Of a DNA stretch of 64,000 nucleotides, positions 1 through 10,833 are shown piece by piece. Within the stretch, counting starts at the first letter, position 1. Each line of letters starts with the position of its first letter. Below the pieces are notes generated by a model that saw only the letters and a program-made list of their open reading frames with translations, was not told the origin of the DNA and made no database searches. This DNA is from Neoarius graeffei (Eukaryota > Chordata > Actinopteri > Siluriformes > Ariidae), in the NCBI RefSeq assembly GCF_027579695.1, contig NC_083587.1:38857732-38921731 (forward strand), in the 5' to 3' direction. The translations under genes were made by a program, and so were the position numbers.

Positions 1-522
1 GCCGCTGCCACTCCAAGATGCTCTTTTTATACCCAGTCATGTTAATGACCTATTACCAATTGACCTAATGAGTTGCAATTTGGTCCTCCAGCTGTTCCTT
101 TTTTGTACCTTTAACTTTTCCAGCCTCTTATTGCCCCTGTCCCAACTTTTTTGAGATGTGTTGCTTTCATGAAATTTCAAATGAGCCAATATCTCATCTC
201 ATCTCATCTCATCTCATCTCATCTCATCTCATTATCTCTAGCCGCTTTATCCTGTTCTACAGGGTCGCAGGCAAGCTGGAGCCTATCCCAGCTGACTACG
301 GGTGAAAGGCGGGGTACACCCTGGACAAGTCGCCAGGTCATCGCAGGGTTGACAATGAGCCAATATTTGGCATGAAATTTAAAAATGTCTTACTTTCGAC
401 ATTTGATATGTTGTCTATGTTCTATTGTGAATACAAAAGCAGTTTTTGAGATTTGTAAATTATTGCATTCCGTTTTTATTTACAATTTGTACTTTGTCCC
501 AACTTTTTTGGAATCAGGGTTG
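1..522 (-). mobile_element. Tc1/mariner element, right-end fragment
   Basis: Positions 1-522 match, with scattered differences and a SINE insertion, the right end of the complete Tc1-like element at 31571-33172. The end reads GGAATCAGGGTTG followed by the expected TA at 523-524, and the internal repeat CCCAACTTTTTTGAGATG is also present. No transposase remains here; the rest would lie left of the window. A SINE piece is inserted at 193-353. Confidence 0.85.
193..353 (-). mobile_element. tRNA-derived SINE, 3' part only
   Basis: Minus-strand 3' section of the SINE found whole at 2015-2387 and 36846-37206. It starts with an expanded run of CTCAT units (the SINE 3' tail read in reverse). It is flanked by the 13-bp direct repeat AATGAGCCAATAT at 180-192 and 354-366, so this is a 5'-truncated insertion into the Tc1 end. 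Confidence 0.9.
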
Positions 523-838
523 TAGTATTGGGTTCTCTTAACTTGTTCAGTGCGGAAATGCAGAATGGCATGGTTTATTGACATGATACCAATCTACAAC
601 ATGAAGGAATGCCACATTGTTAAAACTGGCTTGAGCATGGGAATCGGCCTATCAGGAAGTTTCCACCTGTTTTTCCACGTGTATTTCTTCTTAAATGTGC
701 CATCTGTGTAGGTGTACCTGCAGTTTAAAAGCAAGGCCACTCATTCTCTCCTTGTCTGTCTTCTGAGTCCTGCTCATAGCCATTGAGAACACTAGTCTGA
801 TCAACACTCAGACTTCAGAAAACATCGAAAATATTCTG
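523..838 (+). promoter_or_regulatory. possible promoter and 5' UTR exon of the lipoxygenase gene
   Basis: Weak inference. A TATA-like TTTAAAAG lies near 724-731. A stretch that could be a 5' UTR follows and ends at ATTCTG with a good donor GTAAGC at 839. The first coding exon is preceded by an acceptor-like GTACAG at 1285-1290. Nothing else is recognisable between 523 and 724. Confidence 0.3.
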
Positions 839-984
839 GTAAGCATTAGTGGCTGATCTTTTTCATATTTTTTTCAGTAGTAACTAATGCTACTACCACT
901 ACTACTGTTACTACTACTACTACAGAAATCAAACCACTATGAAAACTCTACTTGTCTCATGGTCTTCCTCCTTTTCTCAGTCCC

Positions 985-1265
985 TAATCATCTCACTCAC
1001 TCATTCTTTCTCTCTCTCTCTCTTAGTCATTCACATAGTCACTCACTCAGTTGTATATTCACTCACTTATTCACTCATTCAGACACTCACTCACTTACAT
1101 ATTCGCTCACTCACTTACATATTCACTCTCACTATCATAGTCACTTATATTCACACACTCGGTTTCACTCACTCATTCATACACTTATGAATTCACACAC
1201 TTATTGAATCATTCTACTCACATTCACATGCTCACTCACTCACTTGCTTATTCACTCACTCACAA
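985..1265. repeat. degenerate CA/CT-rich microsatellite (ACTC-type)
   Basis: Long run of imperfect ACTC, CTCT and TCAC units just upstream of the first lipoxygenase coding exon. Open frames across it (887-1207 and 939-1190) are low-complexity Ser/His/Leu strings and not genes. Confidence 0.85.
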
Positions 1266-1297
1266 ACTCTCTCCTCCTCCCACCGTACAGAATAACG

Positions 1298-1447
1298 ATG
1301 GTGATCTACACAGTGACGGCGTACACGAGGAAGAGAGCCTTGGCTGGCACAACAAGCTACATCTCCATCAAATTCCACGGTCCCAAGAATGAGAGTGATG
1401 AAAAGGATTTGGATACAGGATTCTTCTCTGGTTTTTGGCAAGGATCA
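1298..1447 (+). CDS. animal lipoxygenase, coding exon 1 (PLAT domain start)
   Basis: Fifty codons beginning at ATG 1298, reading MVIYTVTAYTRKRALAGTTS and continuing to GFFSGFWQGS, with donor GTAAGT at 1448. The start matches the beta-strand opening of the N-terminal PLAT/C2-like domain of animal lipoxygenases (compare [20 protein letters not shown] of human ALOX5), and the exon ends in the same place and phase. Lipoxygenases are non-haem iron dioxygenases that insert O2 into polyunsaturated fatty acids; the PLAT domain binds membranes and calcium. The Lys/Glu/Asp-rich stretch PKNESDEKDLD in a loop is unusual. I cannot assign it to alox5, alox12 or aloxe3 from this much sequence, so no symbol is given. 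Confidence 0.8.
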
Positions 1448-2014
1448 GTAAGTGCACACATATGGCAGCAAGAGCTGAGGAGGCTAATTGGTAGCCTACA
1501 GATGTTCACTATGGTTGACAGCGTGTGTTAATTGTATGTAATATATATATTTTTTTTAAAAACTGAATTGCACTAAATGTGCTTACATGAAATGTATTTA
1601 AAAAAAAGCTCTACAAACATAAAGACAACAGGTGTGTTGTATTGTGAACAAAGGAATTGCATTCATATAAATCTTTTGATTCTAAGTTAGTTTCATTATA
1701 TAGGAGCTCTGAGGGATTCTGACTGATTCAAAGTTACCTGAATGCAACTCAACATTCTTCATTTACTTTGCTTTGTGTTTAATGTGGGAACAACATGTAC
1801 CACACAACATGGTATAGTTTTGTTAGTTTGTTTCATTCAGTGTTTATCTGCACTGTAAACCCCAACTGCTCAGTGAACTCAAAATATTAGTGGAAACTGA
1901 TTACCACTAACATTTCATTTTTTTCTGAAGTTTTAAACTTTTTAGATATTTCAAGTTTTTGGAAAATTTTAAGTACTTTATACAAAATAAATCTGAGCTA
2001 ATGATTTTTAAATT

Positions 2015-2387
2015 GGGGGCAGCACGGTGGTGTAGTGGTTAGCGCTGTCGCCTCACAACAAGAAGGTCCGGGTTCGAGCCCCGTGGCCGGCGAGGGCCTT
2101 TCTGTGTGGAGTTTGCATGTTCTCCCCGTGTCCGCGTGGGTTTCCTCCGGGTGCTCCGGTTTCCCCCACAGTCCAAAGGCATGCAGGTTAGGTTAACTGG
2201 TGACTCTAATTAACCGCAGGTGTGAATGTGAGTGTGAATGGTTGTCTGTATCTATGTGTCAGCCCTGTGATGACCTGGCGACTTGTCCAGGGTGTACCCC
2301 GCCTTTCGCCCGTAGTCAGCTGGGATAGGCTCCAGCTTGCCTGCGACCCTGTAGAACAGGATAAAGCGGCTAGAGATGATGAGATGA
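2015..2387 (+). mobile_element. full-length tRNA-derived SINE
   Basis: The head GGGGGCAGCACGGTGGTGTA contains a pol III A box and, about 45 bases on, the B box GGTTCGAGCCC, so the head is tRNA-like. The body ends in GATGAGATGAGAT. It is flanked by the 12-bp duplication GATTTTTAAATT at 2003-2014 and 2388-2399. Confidence 0.92.
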
Positions 2388-2643
2388 GATTTTTAAATTT
2401 GAGTGCTAGTCAGCTACTCAAATATTTTAATTGATGTCTTAACAAAATTATGTCAAAAGCATTACAACTAGTCTTTTCTAGAGCGATTGGATTATACTGT
2501 CGTTATCATAAAATCCATACACAACAGTTTGGCAGTTAAATCCAAACTGTGATTAAAGTGCCACTCAATGACAGTAGAATATGAAATCTCGTTTACATTG
2601 AGAGCACAGCAAAAAGAGAGGGAGGGGTCAAGAAGACATTTGT

Positions 2644-2777
2644 CTCATCTCATTATCTCTAGCCACTTTATCCTGTTCTACAGGGACGCAGGCAAGCTGG
2701 AGCCTATCCCAGCTGACTATGGGCAAGAGGCGGGGTACACCCTGGACAAGTCGCCAGGTCATCACAGGGCTGACACA
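2644..2777 (-). mobile_element. SINE, 3' fragment
   Basis: Minus-strand 3' part of the same SINE, cut off at GGGCTGACACATA. Its left flank GAAGACATTTGT (2632-2643) is the same 12-mer that flanks the full SINE at 3485-3851, so the two may derive from one insertion by local duplication or SINE-SINE recombination. Confidence 0.8.
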
Positions 2778-3472
2778 TAGGCCAAGTTTACATTAGACCG
2801 TATCTGTCTCGTTTTCTTCGCGGATGCACTGTCCGTTTACATTAAAACGCCTGGAAACGCCAGGAAACGGGAATCTGCCAGGGTCCACGTATTCAATCCA
2901 GATTGTGTCTGGTCCGGTGCTGTGTAAACATTGAGAATACGCGGATACGCTGTGCTGAGCTCTAGCTGGCGTCGTCATTGGACAACGTCACTGTGACATC
3001 CACCTTCCTGATTCGCTGGCGTTGGTCATGTGATGCGACTGCTGAAAAACGGCGCGGACTTCCGCCTTGTATCACCTTTCATTAAAGAGTATAAAAGTAT
3101 GAAAATACTGCAAATACTGATGCAAATACTGCCCATTGTGTAGTTATGATTGTCTTTAGGCTTGCCATCCTTCCACTTGCAAGTGGTAAGTGACGCGCAT
3201 GCCCGATATGCACTGGGATCACACACACAGCGGCTCAGTCCCGAATCACTGCTCGTGCACTTCAATCGTGCGCTCTGTGAGCTGCGCAGGGCCGGACTGC
3301 ACACCCTCCAGAGGGCACTCGCTGTTCAGGGCGGAGTGATTTGGAGCGCAGGATGCCTGCGGAGCCGAGAGTATTCGTGTATTGGTGTTGCTGTGTGCAC
3401 GCGAATCGTGTATTGGCGTTGCTGTGTGCACACTAATCGTTTTAAAAACATTAATCTGATTAATAATCTGAT
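2778..3472. repeat. interspersed repeat block, unclassified (GGCCAAGTTTACATTAGACC start)
   Basis: GC-rich segment with no convincing ORF, lying between two minus-strand SINE copies. I saw no matching inverted repeat at its right side. It looks like a truncated DNA element. Confidence 0.45.
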
Positions 3473-3484
3473 GAAGACATTTGT

Positions 3485-3851
3485 CTCATCTCATTATCTC
3501 TAGCCACTTTATCCTTCTACAGGGTCGCAGGCAAGCTGGAGCCTATCCCAGCTGACTACGGGCGAAAGGCGGGGTACACCCTGGACAAGTCGTCAGGTCA
3601 TCACAGGGCTGACAGACACAGACAACCATTCACACTCACATTCACACCTACGGTCAATTTAGAGTCACCAGTCAACCTAACCTGCATGTCTTTGGACTGT
3701 GGGGGAAACCGGAGCACCCGGAGGAAACCCAAGCGGACACGGGGAGATCATGCAAACTCCGCACAGAAAGGCCCTCGCCGGCCACGGGGCTCGAACCCGG
3801 ACCTTCTTGCTGTGAGGCGACAGCGCTAACCACTACACCACCGTGCCGCCC
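3485..3851 (-). mobile_element. full-length tRNA-derived SINE
   Basis: Complete minus-strand SINE from the CTCATCTCATTATC tail to the tRNA-like head (ending CCACCGTGCCGCC). Flanked by GAAGACATTTGT at 3473-3484 and 3852-3863. Confidence 0.92.
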
Positions 3852-4586
3852 GAAGACATTTGTATTTTTCAAAAAAAAAACTTCACCATGCACGGTTTGT
3901 GTGATTACCTTATATCACGTGGGAAAATTGCAAAAATAACACTCTAAACAATACTATAATATACATTATTCATTGTAACAGTGCATTTAACCTTTTCCTG
4001 ACTCAGCTGAACAGGGTTTTACATGATGTTTAGCCACTATATAATTTAGCAAAGGATTATGGGTTATGATATCAGCTCCTTTCTATTGTGCTACAATTTA
4101 AGTTATTTGAATTTAAATGTTTTGAGTTGATTCAAAATTAGTTGTTACTTTCTTATGGTGAGAATCCAGTTTACAAATTGTGGTTTTGACTCAACAGAGG
4201 GGCACATGTCCTTATTAAGTTGATCTATCAGTGGAATGAGTACTGTAAAAAACATGAAAAAGTAGCACAATTGCTAAAAGTTGCATTTTTATGGCTTCAG
4301 TGTATTGCAAAAGATCATGGGAGTGAGGGAACACTCAAAACTTTTTTAAGGTAACAATCAAAACTTTTGAATTGGTCTGAAAGGTATTTATTTTTGGGAA
4401 AATGCACATAAATTTTTAAATTGAAAAACTGAAATGTTAGTGGCAATAAGTTTCCACTTAAACATTATGTTCATCAAACATGTCGGGGTTTACAGTGTGT
4501 ACCAGACAGGCAGAGTGGAGATCATGTCACACAATCACATCACACCTCTTTTAAAACTAAAAATACTGTAAGTACACACAGAATCT

Positions 4587-4704
4587 CATCTCATCTCATT
4601 ATCTCTAGCTGCTTTATCCTGTTCTACAGGGTTGCAGGCAAGCTGGAGCCTATCCCAGCTGACTACGGGTGAAAGGCGGGGTACACCCTGGACAAGTCAC
4701 CAGG
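4587..4704 (-). mobile_element. SINE, 3' fragment
   Basis: Short 5'-truncated minus-strand SINE piece, flanked by the direct repeat CACACAGAATCT at 4575-4586 and 4705-4716. Confidence 0.88.
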
Positions 4705-4770
4705 CACACAGAATCTGCCCCCCCCAAAAAAACATCTATATCTTTACCTTAATTGTCCGTTCCTGTAAAG

Positions 4771-4951
4771 TGTAAAGCATCCCTGGGGGAGCTCATACTT
4801 GTGAAACTCTACTCCAAGACATTTTTGGATGTTGACAACGAGTGGTTTTGTGATAAGATCTTGATTACAACGCCTGAAGGGGATGAGATTTTGTTTCCAT
4901 GTTACCGTTGGTTGGGCTGTAACAAGAAGCTTGTTTTAAGACCAGCTAAAG
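4771..4951 (+). CDS. lipoxygenase exon 2 (rest of PLAT domain)
   Basis: Reads CKASLGELILVKLYSKTF, then WFCDKILITTPEGDEILFPC and YRWLGC. The W-x4-I/V-x-I-T-P-G-x3-F-P-C-Y-R-W pattern is the hallmark end of the lipoxygenase PLAT domain. The donor is GTAAAT at 4952. The start is less certain: the acceptor-like TGTAAAG before 4771 keeps phase with exon 1, but lipoxygenase exon 2 is usually about 200 bp, not 181. The exon ends with one base of a split codon that joins exon 3 in frame. Confidence 0.85.
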
Positions 4952-5054
4952 GTAAATCATAGACTTACTGGCTGCACATCACATTTACTAGTGTACTTGA
5001 AAATTCACCAGCAATATTTTCTTGCAAATGTACAGTATTATTTTGTACAAACAA

Positions 5055-5055
5055 A

Positions 5056-5106
<51 letters not shown>
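5055..5106. repeat. (CA)n microsatellite
   Basis: About 26 uninterrupted CA units in lipoxygenase intron 2. A second microsatellite, (AAT)n, lies at 5170-5204. Confidence 0.97.
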
Positions 5107-5108
<2 letters not shown>

Positions 5109-5168
5109 TTTTGCATACTGCAGATGAATTTCTGGCCAGCAAATCAATGTACAGTTTTGCTTTATACT

Positions 5169-5204
<36 letters not shown>

Positions 5205-5311
5205 TGTTTTTCTTTGTTGATAATAAAAAGATTTAGGTCACATTACCAAAACAAAAAACAAGATTATCGAACTTTTCATTGAATGTTGCCCTTTATACAT
5301 TTCCATCTCAG

Positions 5312-5393
5312 CTTTGCTCGAGTTCCAGGATAGCAACCCAGCAGCCCATCAAGAAAGAAGGAGACAGCTAGAAGATCGACAGGAGATATTTAG
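5312..5393 (+). CDS. lipoxygenase exon 3
   Basis: 82 bp, exactly the conserved length of lipoxygenase exon 3. With the split codon from exon 2 it reads ALLEFQDSNPAAHQERRRQL then EDRQEIFR, matching the linker between the PLAT and catalytic domains (compare the KRRKELETRQKQYRW region of ALOX5). Acceptor CATCTCAG, donor GTTTGT. Confidence 0.88.
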
Positions 5394-5515
5394 GTTTGTG
5401 TGGGTTGTCAACGCCACTGGGACTTTATACATATTGCCAGTTGCCTGAACAAAAATGACATCCTTTAGCTATATCTTAAAATACCCTTTAATCTGTCTGC
5501 ATATTCTTCCCACAG

Positions 5516-5638
5516 ACGGAGTGTGTACACACAGGGCATCCCCCGCATTATCAGTTTTGACTCTGCCCGTGCTCTGCCAGCTGAACTTCGGTTCTCTTAC
5601 ACGAAGGAGAGAGAATTTGGCTTAACGGCTGGAAAGCA
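5516..5638 (+). CDS. lipoxygenase exon 4
   Basis: 123 bp, the conserved length of exon 4. Reads RSVYTQGIPRIISFDSARAL then PAELRFSYTKEREFGLTAGK. The DLPRxIxFDSxKGxxFxxxYxK-type motif is the start of the catalytic domain. Acceptor CCCACAG, donor GTAAGT. This is the last plus-strand exon before the strand of the gene switches. Confidence 0.9.
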
Positions 5639-6242
5639 GTAAGTCTGAAGTGACTTTTTCCATGGCATTGTTTGCAAAGTCTCACAAAATTGTTGGAATT
5701 GTGGAACCACAGAATTAATGTATAAATTAAATGTATTGTGATCTTATATTCAATTCAGTTCAATTTGTTGTTATATTTATAGTCAAAATCACCATTGACC
5801 ATGGTATGTAAATGTAGGCCTAAAATAAATTTTGAAAATGTGAATAAATTTTCATTGAACGAGGGGATGGAATCCAAGGTGGACCAGGCAACATTTGGCG
5901 CTGTTTTTAGGTTAACTTATCAGCTTCATAGTAACTTTGATGTTTAAAGGAGACATAGAATGGAAAACCATTTTTGCCTTGGCTTTGATGAATTAGGAGA
6001 GGTTGTGCATGGCCAAAGAGCTATCATGAACATGAGGCATGGTTGTGCCCTCCTTCATGAGGAAATCTTGAACTTAAAAATAGCCACTAAAAGATGGGGC
6101 CATTATTAAAAAATGTTCTGTTTCCGGTCCACCGGCCGGGTGAGTGCCGTTTGTGCGGGTGAAATTTTTTTTTTAACGCCGGTTTTCCGACATTTTTTTC
6201 GGGTTCGTAAATCTAAAATTGAACTTGACATTTACGCATTCC
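5639..6242. other. intron sequence, nothing recognised
   Basis: AT-rich sequence after exon 4. The missing exon 5 (about 104-107 bp in the family) was looked for here and not seen. Near 6118-6145 the sequence TGTTTCCGGTCCACCGG partly mirrors 9335-9360, a possible outer inverted pair around the hAT below. Confidence 0.5.
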
Positions 6243-6258
6243 CAGGGCTTTCCACTAA

Positions 6259-6617
6259 GGGTGTTTTCACACTTAGTCCCTTTCAACCATCTAACCGAAC
6301 TCAGATCGATGACTCAGCATTTTTTGCGCATATGTGAACACTCCAACCGTACCCAGACCCCTTTAAAGCGAACCGAACTGAGACCACCTCAGGAGGTGGT
6401 CTCAGTACGGTTCGCTAAAAATCAACGGTACGGTTCACCTAATCTGCGCATTGTGAACAAAAAGCGCACCGGGTTCACTTCGCCTTTTTCACTGTAGTTT
6501 AACCTTCTTCGTTTGTCATAGTTGGTCACATGACTGTAGCAGGGAAACTCAACTTCCTTTTGGAACTTACCACAGCCGCTTTACAGTTCTCTGAATTTAC
6601 TGACTGATGAGTCGGCC

Positions 6618-6705
<88 letters not shown>

Positions 6706-7019
6706 TTCCTTAATCCGCACTATTTTGAAAGAATACAGCAGGGCAAGCATGGCAGCAGACATTTTGATTCAAGAGAAAATTACCCAGAATTCCATGCACT
6801 GGGGGTCTGAGGGCTCTAGAGGACCTGGTGTGAACAGAAAGAGGACTGAGGCCCCATCAAAGCTTAACTGGACCAGAAAGAGAACCCAGTCCTCTTTGTA
6901 ATAAATTCACAGTGTGAACACAAAAAGAACTGAGTTCTTTTTCTGTTGGTCCACTTTTTGGTCCACTTAAAGAGGACTGAGTCTGGTTCCTTTAAAGGGG
7001 ACCAGGTGTGAAAACACCC
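6259..7019. mobile_element. PIF/Harbinger-type MITE
   Basis: Begins GGGTGTTTTCACACTTAGTC and ends with the mirrored GTGTGAAAACACCC. It is flanked by the 3-bp TAA at 6256-6258 and 7020-7022, the PIF/Harbinger signature. Inner halves are imperfect inversions. A (TA)n microsatellite occupies about 6623-6699 at the centre. No transposase. Confidence 0.85.
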
Positions 7020-8064
7020 TAAGGCTCATACTAGCCAGCCATGACAAATAAGTAGCCGCCGGGGGGTGGTTGAGAGAGAGAGAGCGAGCAGCCCCTCCCC
7101 TCTCTGCTCCCTGAGTGGAGCTCGTCGCCTTGGTAACGGTGCTCAGGTGCAGGGAAGAGACACAATATGACAAGCAAAGAGCGCTTTTTCTCAGAGTTCC
7201 CTCTCCTCGAACAACGGGGATTTACACGGAAACGAAAGGAGGTATTCACTAAATTCTTTCACATTGAATGCTACAAGGCTCCCATGAACACATTGATGTA
7301 ATTTTTTTGTCCCTAGTGTAAAAAATGAGGACAATAGAGCAAGTTAAAAACAAGTGACTTTTCTGATTTTGCAGTCAAAGCGCTCCCACGTTTATAATGG
7401 GAGTCTATGGGACAGCGCGCCTGTCCTCTCCTTACTTTCAGGCTTCTCATTCAAAAACTGTAAGTCCTATCGCTCAGGTAGACACATTGTGTGAATCAAG
7501 ACAAGTGTGACTACAACGTTTGAGAAAATTATGTGTATAGAGTGAAAATTGTGGCTGAAAACACAGTTTAAATGAGAAAGTTAGAGTTTTTTTTTTCAAG
7601 CGGCCTACACTCTAAATTCCTGAGCCCCACTGGTGTGTAACGCAATAGACACCCATTATAAAGTCTGAATTTCTCCAGATTTGGTCATGGTGTTTGATCT
7701 GTGACTGATCAAAAAGTATAGAACCTAGCAAAAAAGTTGAATGCCAGATCTACATAGGAGAAGTTTGTCTACATTTTAAAGTTTGAATCATGTCTCTAGG
7801 TGAAAGCATGCCAGAGCAGCAGATGTTTGAAAAACATTGAAAATGTGCGATTTTTTCAATTAATTCCATAGAAAATGAATGGGAAATTTTGTGTGATTTT
7901 GTGTGATCGTAGAATGCTGAACAAAGTAATAGCATAGCGAGTCCGATCAAGCCGCACGTTTTGATGTATTGTTTGTCTGTGTGCGATGTACGGTTATTGG
8001 GTTATTCGAAATTTGTATGGAAGATGAAAAACAGAAGAACAAGAGTTTGCTGTGCTTTGCACTG

Positions 8065-8104
8065 CAAACTATTGACTCCCTATATGGGAGTCAATAGTTT
8101 GCAA
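8065..8104. repeat. short perfect hairpin
   Basis: The arms CAAACTATTGACTCCC and GGGAGTCAATAGTTTG fold around TATA. It lies inside the hAT-like element at 6243-8873. Confidence 0.85.
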
Positions 8105-8873
8105 TGCATAGCACTGCATCACTAATAATAAACTCCTGTGCACGCAGTTCCCAGGATTAAGTGTATTTTCCACAGACCATTTATTTATTCACTTTACTCA
8201 AATACAAAGTAAAATGGCAGTAAATCATCTTTCTTTTCTTGCGTATTGCATCATGAGGCGTTCCTGGCTTGTAAATCTCTTATTTTCAGTGCATGACACA
8301 TTCACGCAACTGAGCATGCTATGAATTAACAACGACAGCGGTCTGCAGTGGTGGCTACACAATTAAACACTCAGCGAACATTTCTCCATTTGTGTATGCA
8401 AATATACTCCAACGACTCAGTTTGGTTTCATTTACAACCAACGGTGTCTTTTGATGCCAGCACATAATTGAATGAGAGAAGACTGGTTTACCGGAGACAA
8501 AATAAGCGTTATCTCTGCTTCTGTTCCCTCTGATGTCGCCTCCGACAGCCCCGACACACTACTGCCTCCGCCGAGTGCGCGCGCACACACACCGCATGTA
8601 GGGGCTGCGGATGAGTTACTCTCCCTTGATCAACGAAGTCGGCGGGGAATTTGTGGTTATTATTGGTACAAACAGCGCGAATCACAACTTAAATGAGTGC
8701 GGTTCAGTTTGACATTATTGTCAGTCCGTTAGATAAACATTTAATTTTATTAAAATCGAAAATTAATATTTAGAGCCTGTGGGCTACAAAAATAATAGTC
8801 ATTAAAGTAGCCGGCTGGACTTAATTGTGTAGTCGGCTGTATGGCCGGCAGCCGGCGCTTGTGGAAAGCCCTG

Positions 8874-9406
8874 TCGAATCAGCTCTGCGCATGTGCCGTG
8901 CGGCACAAAAAAATGGCAGCCACCATGAAGGAAGGAGATCCGGAGTTTTCAAACATTTGCTTAAGTGTGAAATCGCAAAGTGGTATTCTAGCAAACAACA
9001 AAATAGTAAAGATTTAGAAAAACAAATCATTCAGTGATCATTTTAATAGTGTAATTTCATCCGAACTAGGCCTAACGGTCGATTTATAACTACAAAAAGT
9101 CCGTGTGTCGGGCATTTTAAGTACCTTTTGTAAAAGTTTTGCAAATGTTGCAGTCAGCATTTAAAATGCTAACTTAAAGTTTTTGTACAAGTTTCAGTTG
9201 ATTAAACTGTCATTTTATTAAATGTGTCTGCTTTTGTAATAAAAAGGTACTGAAAGAAAAAGCAAACACAGCATTGTGATTTCTTACCCATCCATTAAAA
9301 AAAAAAATTCCCTCCTTCCCTACTGAAAATTTTTTTGCTCACCCGGTGGACAGGAAACGGATTTTTTTTTAAGGATGGCCTGGGCGAATTAGAACAAAGC
9401 CTACAA
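8874..9406. other. unassigned intron sequence between two hAT elements
   Basis: Contains an ATG-started short frame near 8914 (MAATMKEGDPEFSNICLSVK) that I cannot assign, then AT-rich sequence. The right part (9335-9360, CTCACCCGGTGGACAGGAAAC) partly mirrors 6118-6145. Confidence 0.4.
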
Positions 9407-9785
9407 GCACTGTTCCCTCTAAGCTGTGCGCCTGCGCAATCGCGCAGTGCTCCCACTCTCTCTGCGCAGAGCAACCCTATGCCAGCGCAGAGAATTCTGA
9501 ATGGGTTAGCTTGTTAGCTTTACCTGCTTTCCTGGCACTCCTAATTTTTTTTTAGAGTCAATATTAAAAAAACTGATGGCCAGACACAATTATAGACAAT
9601 AATACACAATAAAAATACTTTTCATTATTTTGTGTGTTATTACTATTAGTAAAATAAAATGTTTATGTGACGTTGTAGCTTATGTATGGCACGTCCACCG
9701 GAACTGTTATGTGCCATCATGTTATGATTCTGTTGCTAGTGCTTGCCGTTTGAGTTTGGAGTGTGAAGCTGAGGTAAATGCAGCA

Positions 9786-10125
9786 ATGGCGAAACGACCG
9801 GGTACGTCCACGCATCAAGTGAGAATAAAAAAGAAATGTGAAGCTTTTAAACTGGAATGGCTGTCAGAGTATGTGCGCACGGACGGACAGGATGTAAAAC
9901 TTGGGGATATTTTTTCGTTTTCGAGTGAGAAAGGGCTGCTCTGCAAGACGTGCTGCGAAGCCAAAGTAACAAGCGAGTTTTCGGAGGGAAAAGTATGGAC
10001 TGAATGGAAGTTGGACTATCTCAAGAGCCACATTCAGCAGAAAAGTCATTTGAATGCTGTTGGGATTGTACGGAGGCTACGGATGGGAATGGGAATTGGT
10101 GCACTACTGCAGGAGAGTCTTGTCT
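9786..10125 (+). pseudogene. hAT-associated zinc-finger protein, 5' part, cut by insertion
   Basis: From ATG 9786 the frame reads MAKRPGTSTHQVRIKKKCEA, then WLSEYVRTDGQDVKLGDIFS and LLCKTCCEAKVTSEFSEGK, with LDYLKSHIQQKSH. The C-x2-C then H-x5-H spacing (CKTCC ... HIQQKSH) is the BED-like finger found at the N-terminus of ZNF862/KIAA1586-like hAT-derived proteins in fish. An upstream in-frame ATG at 9630 exists, but homology-like sequence begins at 9786. After about 10125 the sequence becomes the repeat also found at 35548, so the frame to 10199 runs into foreign DNA. Confidence 0.55.
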
Positions 10126-10833
10126 CTGCTATTTATAATGCGAGTCGTTCTGCTTCCAGAGGTCATGGACATGACTTTGTTGACATATGGTCTCGGTGAT
10201 AGGCAGAATGAAGGTGATCATTCCTTTTTTAGACCATAGTGACGGTCATCCCTCGGTCTCACAGATCCATAGTTACCTTCGTAACTTACGGTTTCATATG
10301 TTCACACCTGACATTCTTATTCTCACGCAACCTTTTCATGTCCTTACCTGTCTTCCAAGGAAATCAATTTCGTTATTGGCAATGTTCCCATGTTTTCATA
10401 TGTTCACACCAGGCATTCTTATTCTCACGCAACCTTTTCATGTCCTTACCTGTCTTCCAAGTAAATCAATTTCCTTATTGGCAATGTTCCTGTGTTTTCA
10501 TATGTTCACACCAGACATTCTTATTCTCACGCAACCTTTTCATATCCTTGTGCTCTTCAGGCAGCCCAGAACATACCCAGCACAAATCCCTCTGCTCCCC
10601 TCTCCTCACATGTCCTTTCATGCTGATGCTGCTCTTTTCAGATTGGCCCCAGCAGGGGAACTTTGCTTTTTTTTTTTTCTCCTTGCTTTCTTTCCCTAAA
10701 GGAGGGTGTGGGGGCCTCACCTCTGACCCCTCCAGCCGCCCCTCCAGCCGCCCCCCCCCCCCCCCCCCCCCCCCGGGGATCCGTTCCAGTAAAAAGACGT
10801 CCACCCCATCACACATACACCCCCCTCCACATA
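10126..10833 (+). repeat. unclassified repeat with a 102-bp triplicated module (copy 1)
   Basis: Nearly identical to 35548-36228. Both begin TCTCTGCTATTTATAATGCG and end where a Tc1-like element starts. The module TTCATATGTTCACACC...GGCAATGTTCC repeats three times with a 102-bp period (about 10293-10550). A run of about 25 C and GC-rich sequence precede the Tc1 end. Because 102 is a multiple of three, two frames stay open (10187-10699 and 10239-11177), but the translated products are repetitive and continue through the antisense of the Tc1 piece, so I do not call a gene. Confidence 0.7.

Larger units (their letters stand above)
1851..4497. mobile_element. non-autonomous DNA transposon, CACTGTAAACCCC ends, with SINEs nested inside
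   Basis: Left end CACTGTAAACCCC and right end GGGGTTTACAGTG are perfect 13-bp inverted repeats, with TG on both outer sides as a possible 2-bp target duplication. Longer imperfect inversion continues inward: AGTGGAAACTGATTACCACT near 1892 mirrors the sequence near 4439-4460. No ORF is recognisable. A related copy with the same ends sits at 52761-53779. Superfamily unknown. It lies in lipoxygenase intron 1 and has taken in SINE copies and a 700-bp repeat block. Confidence 0.75.
6243..8873. mobile_element. hAT-like element, CAGGGCTTTCCAC ends
   Basis: The 13-bp inverted repeat CAGGGCTTTCCAC at 6243 mirrors GTGGAAAGCCCTG at 8861-8873, a hAT-type terminal sequence. The flanking 8-mers CGCATTCC and TCGAATCA do not match, so the insertion is old, rearranged, or mis-bounded. 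No transposase is recognisable; a short ORF from ATG 7168 ending at a donor-like GTATTC near 7240 (MTSKERFFSEFPLLEQRGFT) is unassigned. A Harbinger MITE is nested at 6259-7019. Confidence 0.6.

Noticed and set aside
887-1207. 106-codon frame
   Set aside because: Low-complexity translation of a CT/CA microsatellite.
2015-2110. tRNA gene
   Set aside because: A and B boxes are present, but the sequence is the head of a SINE found at several places in the window, with a SINE body and target duplications.
5840-5935. Candidate lipoxygenase exon 5
   Set aside because: A short open stretch (NEGMESKVDQATFGA-like) has no lipoxygenase motif and no proper splice sites at the expected 104-107-bp spacing.
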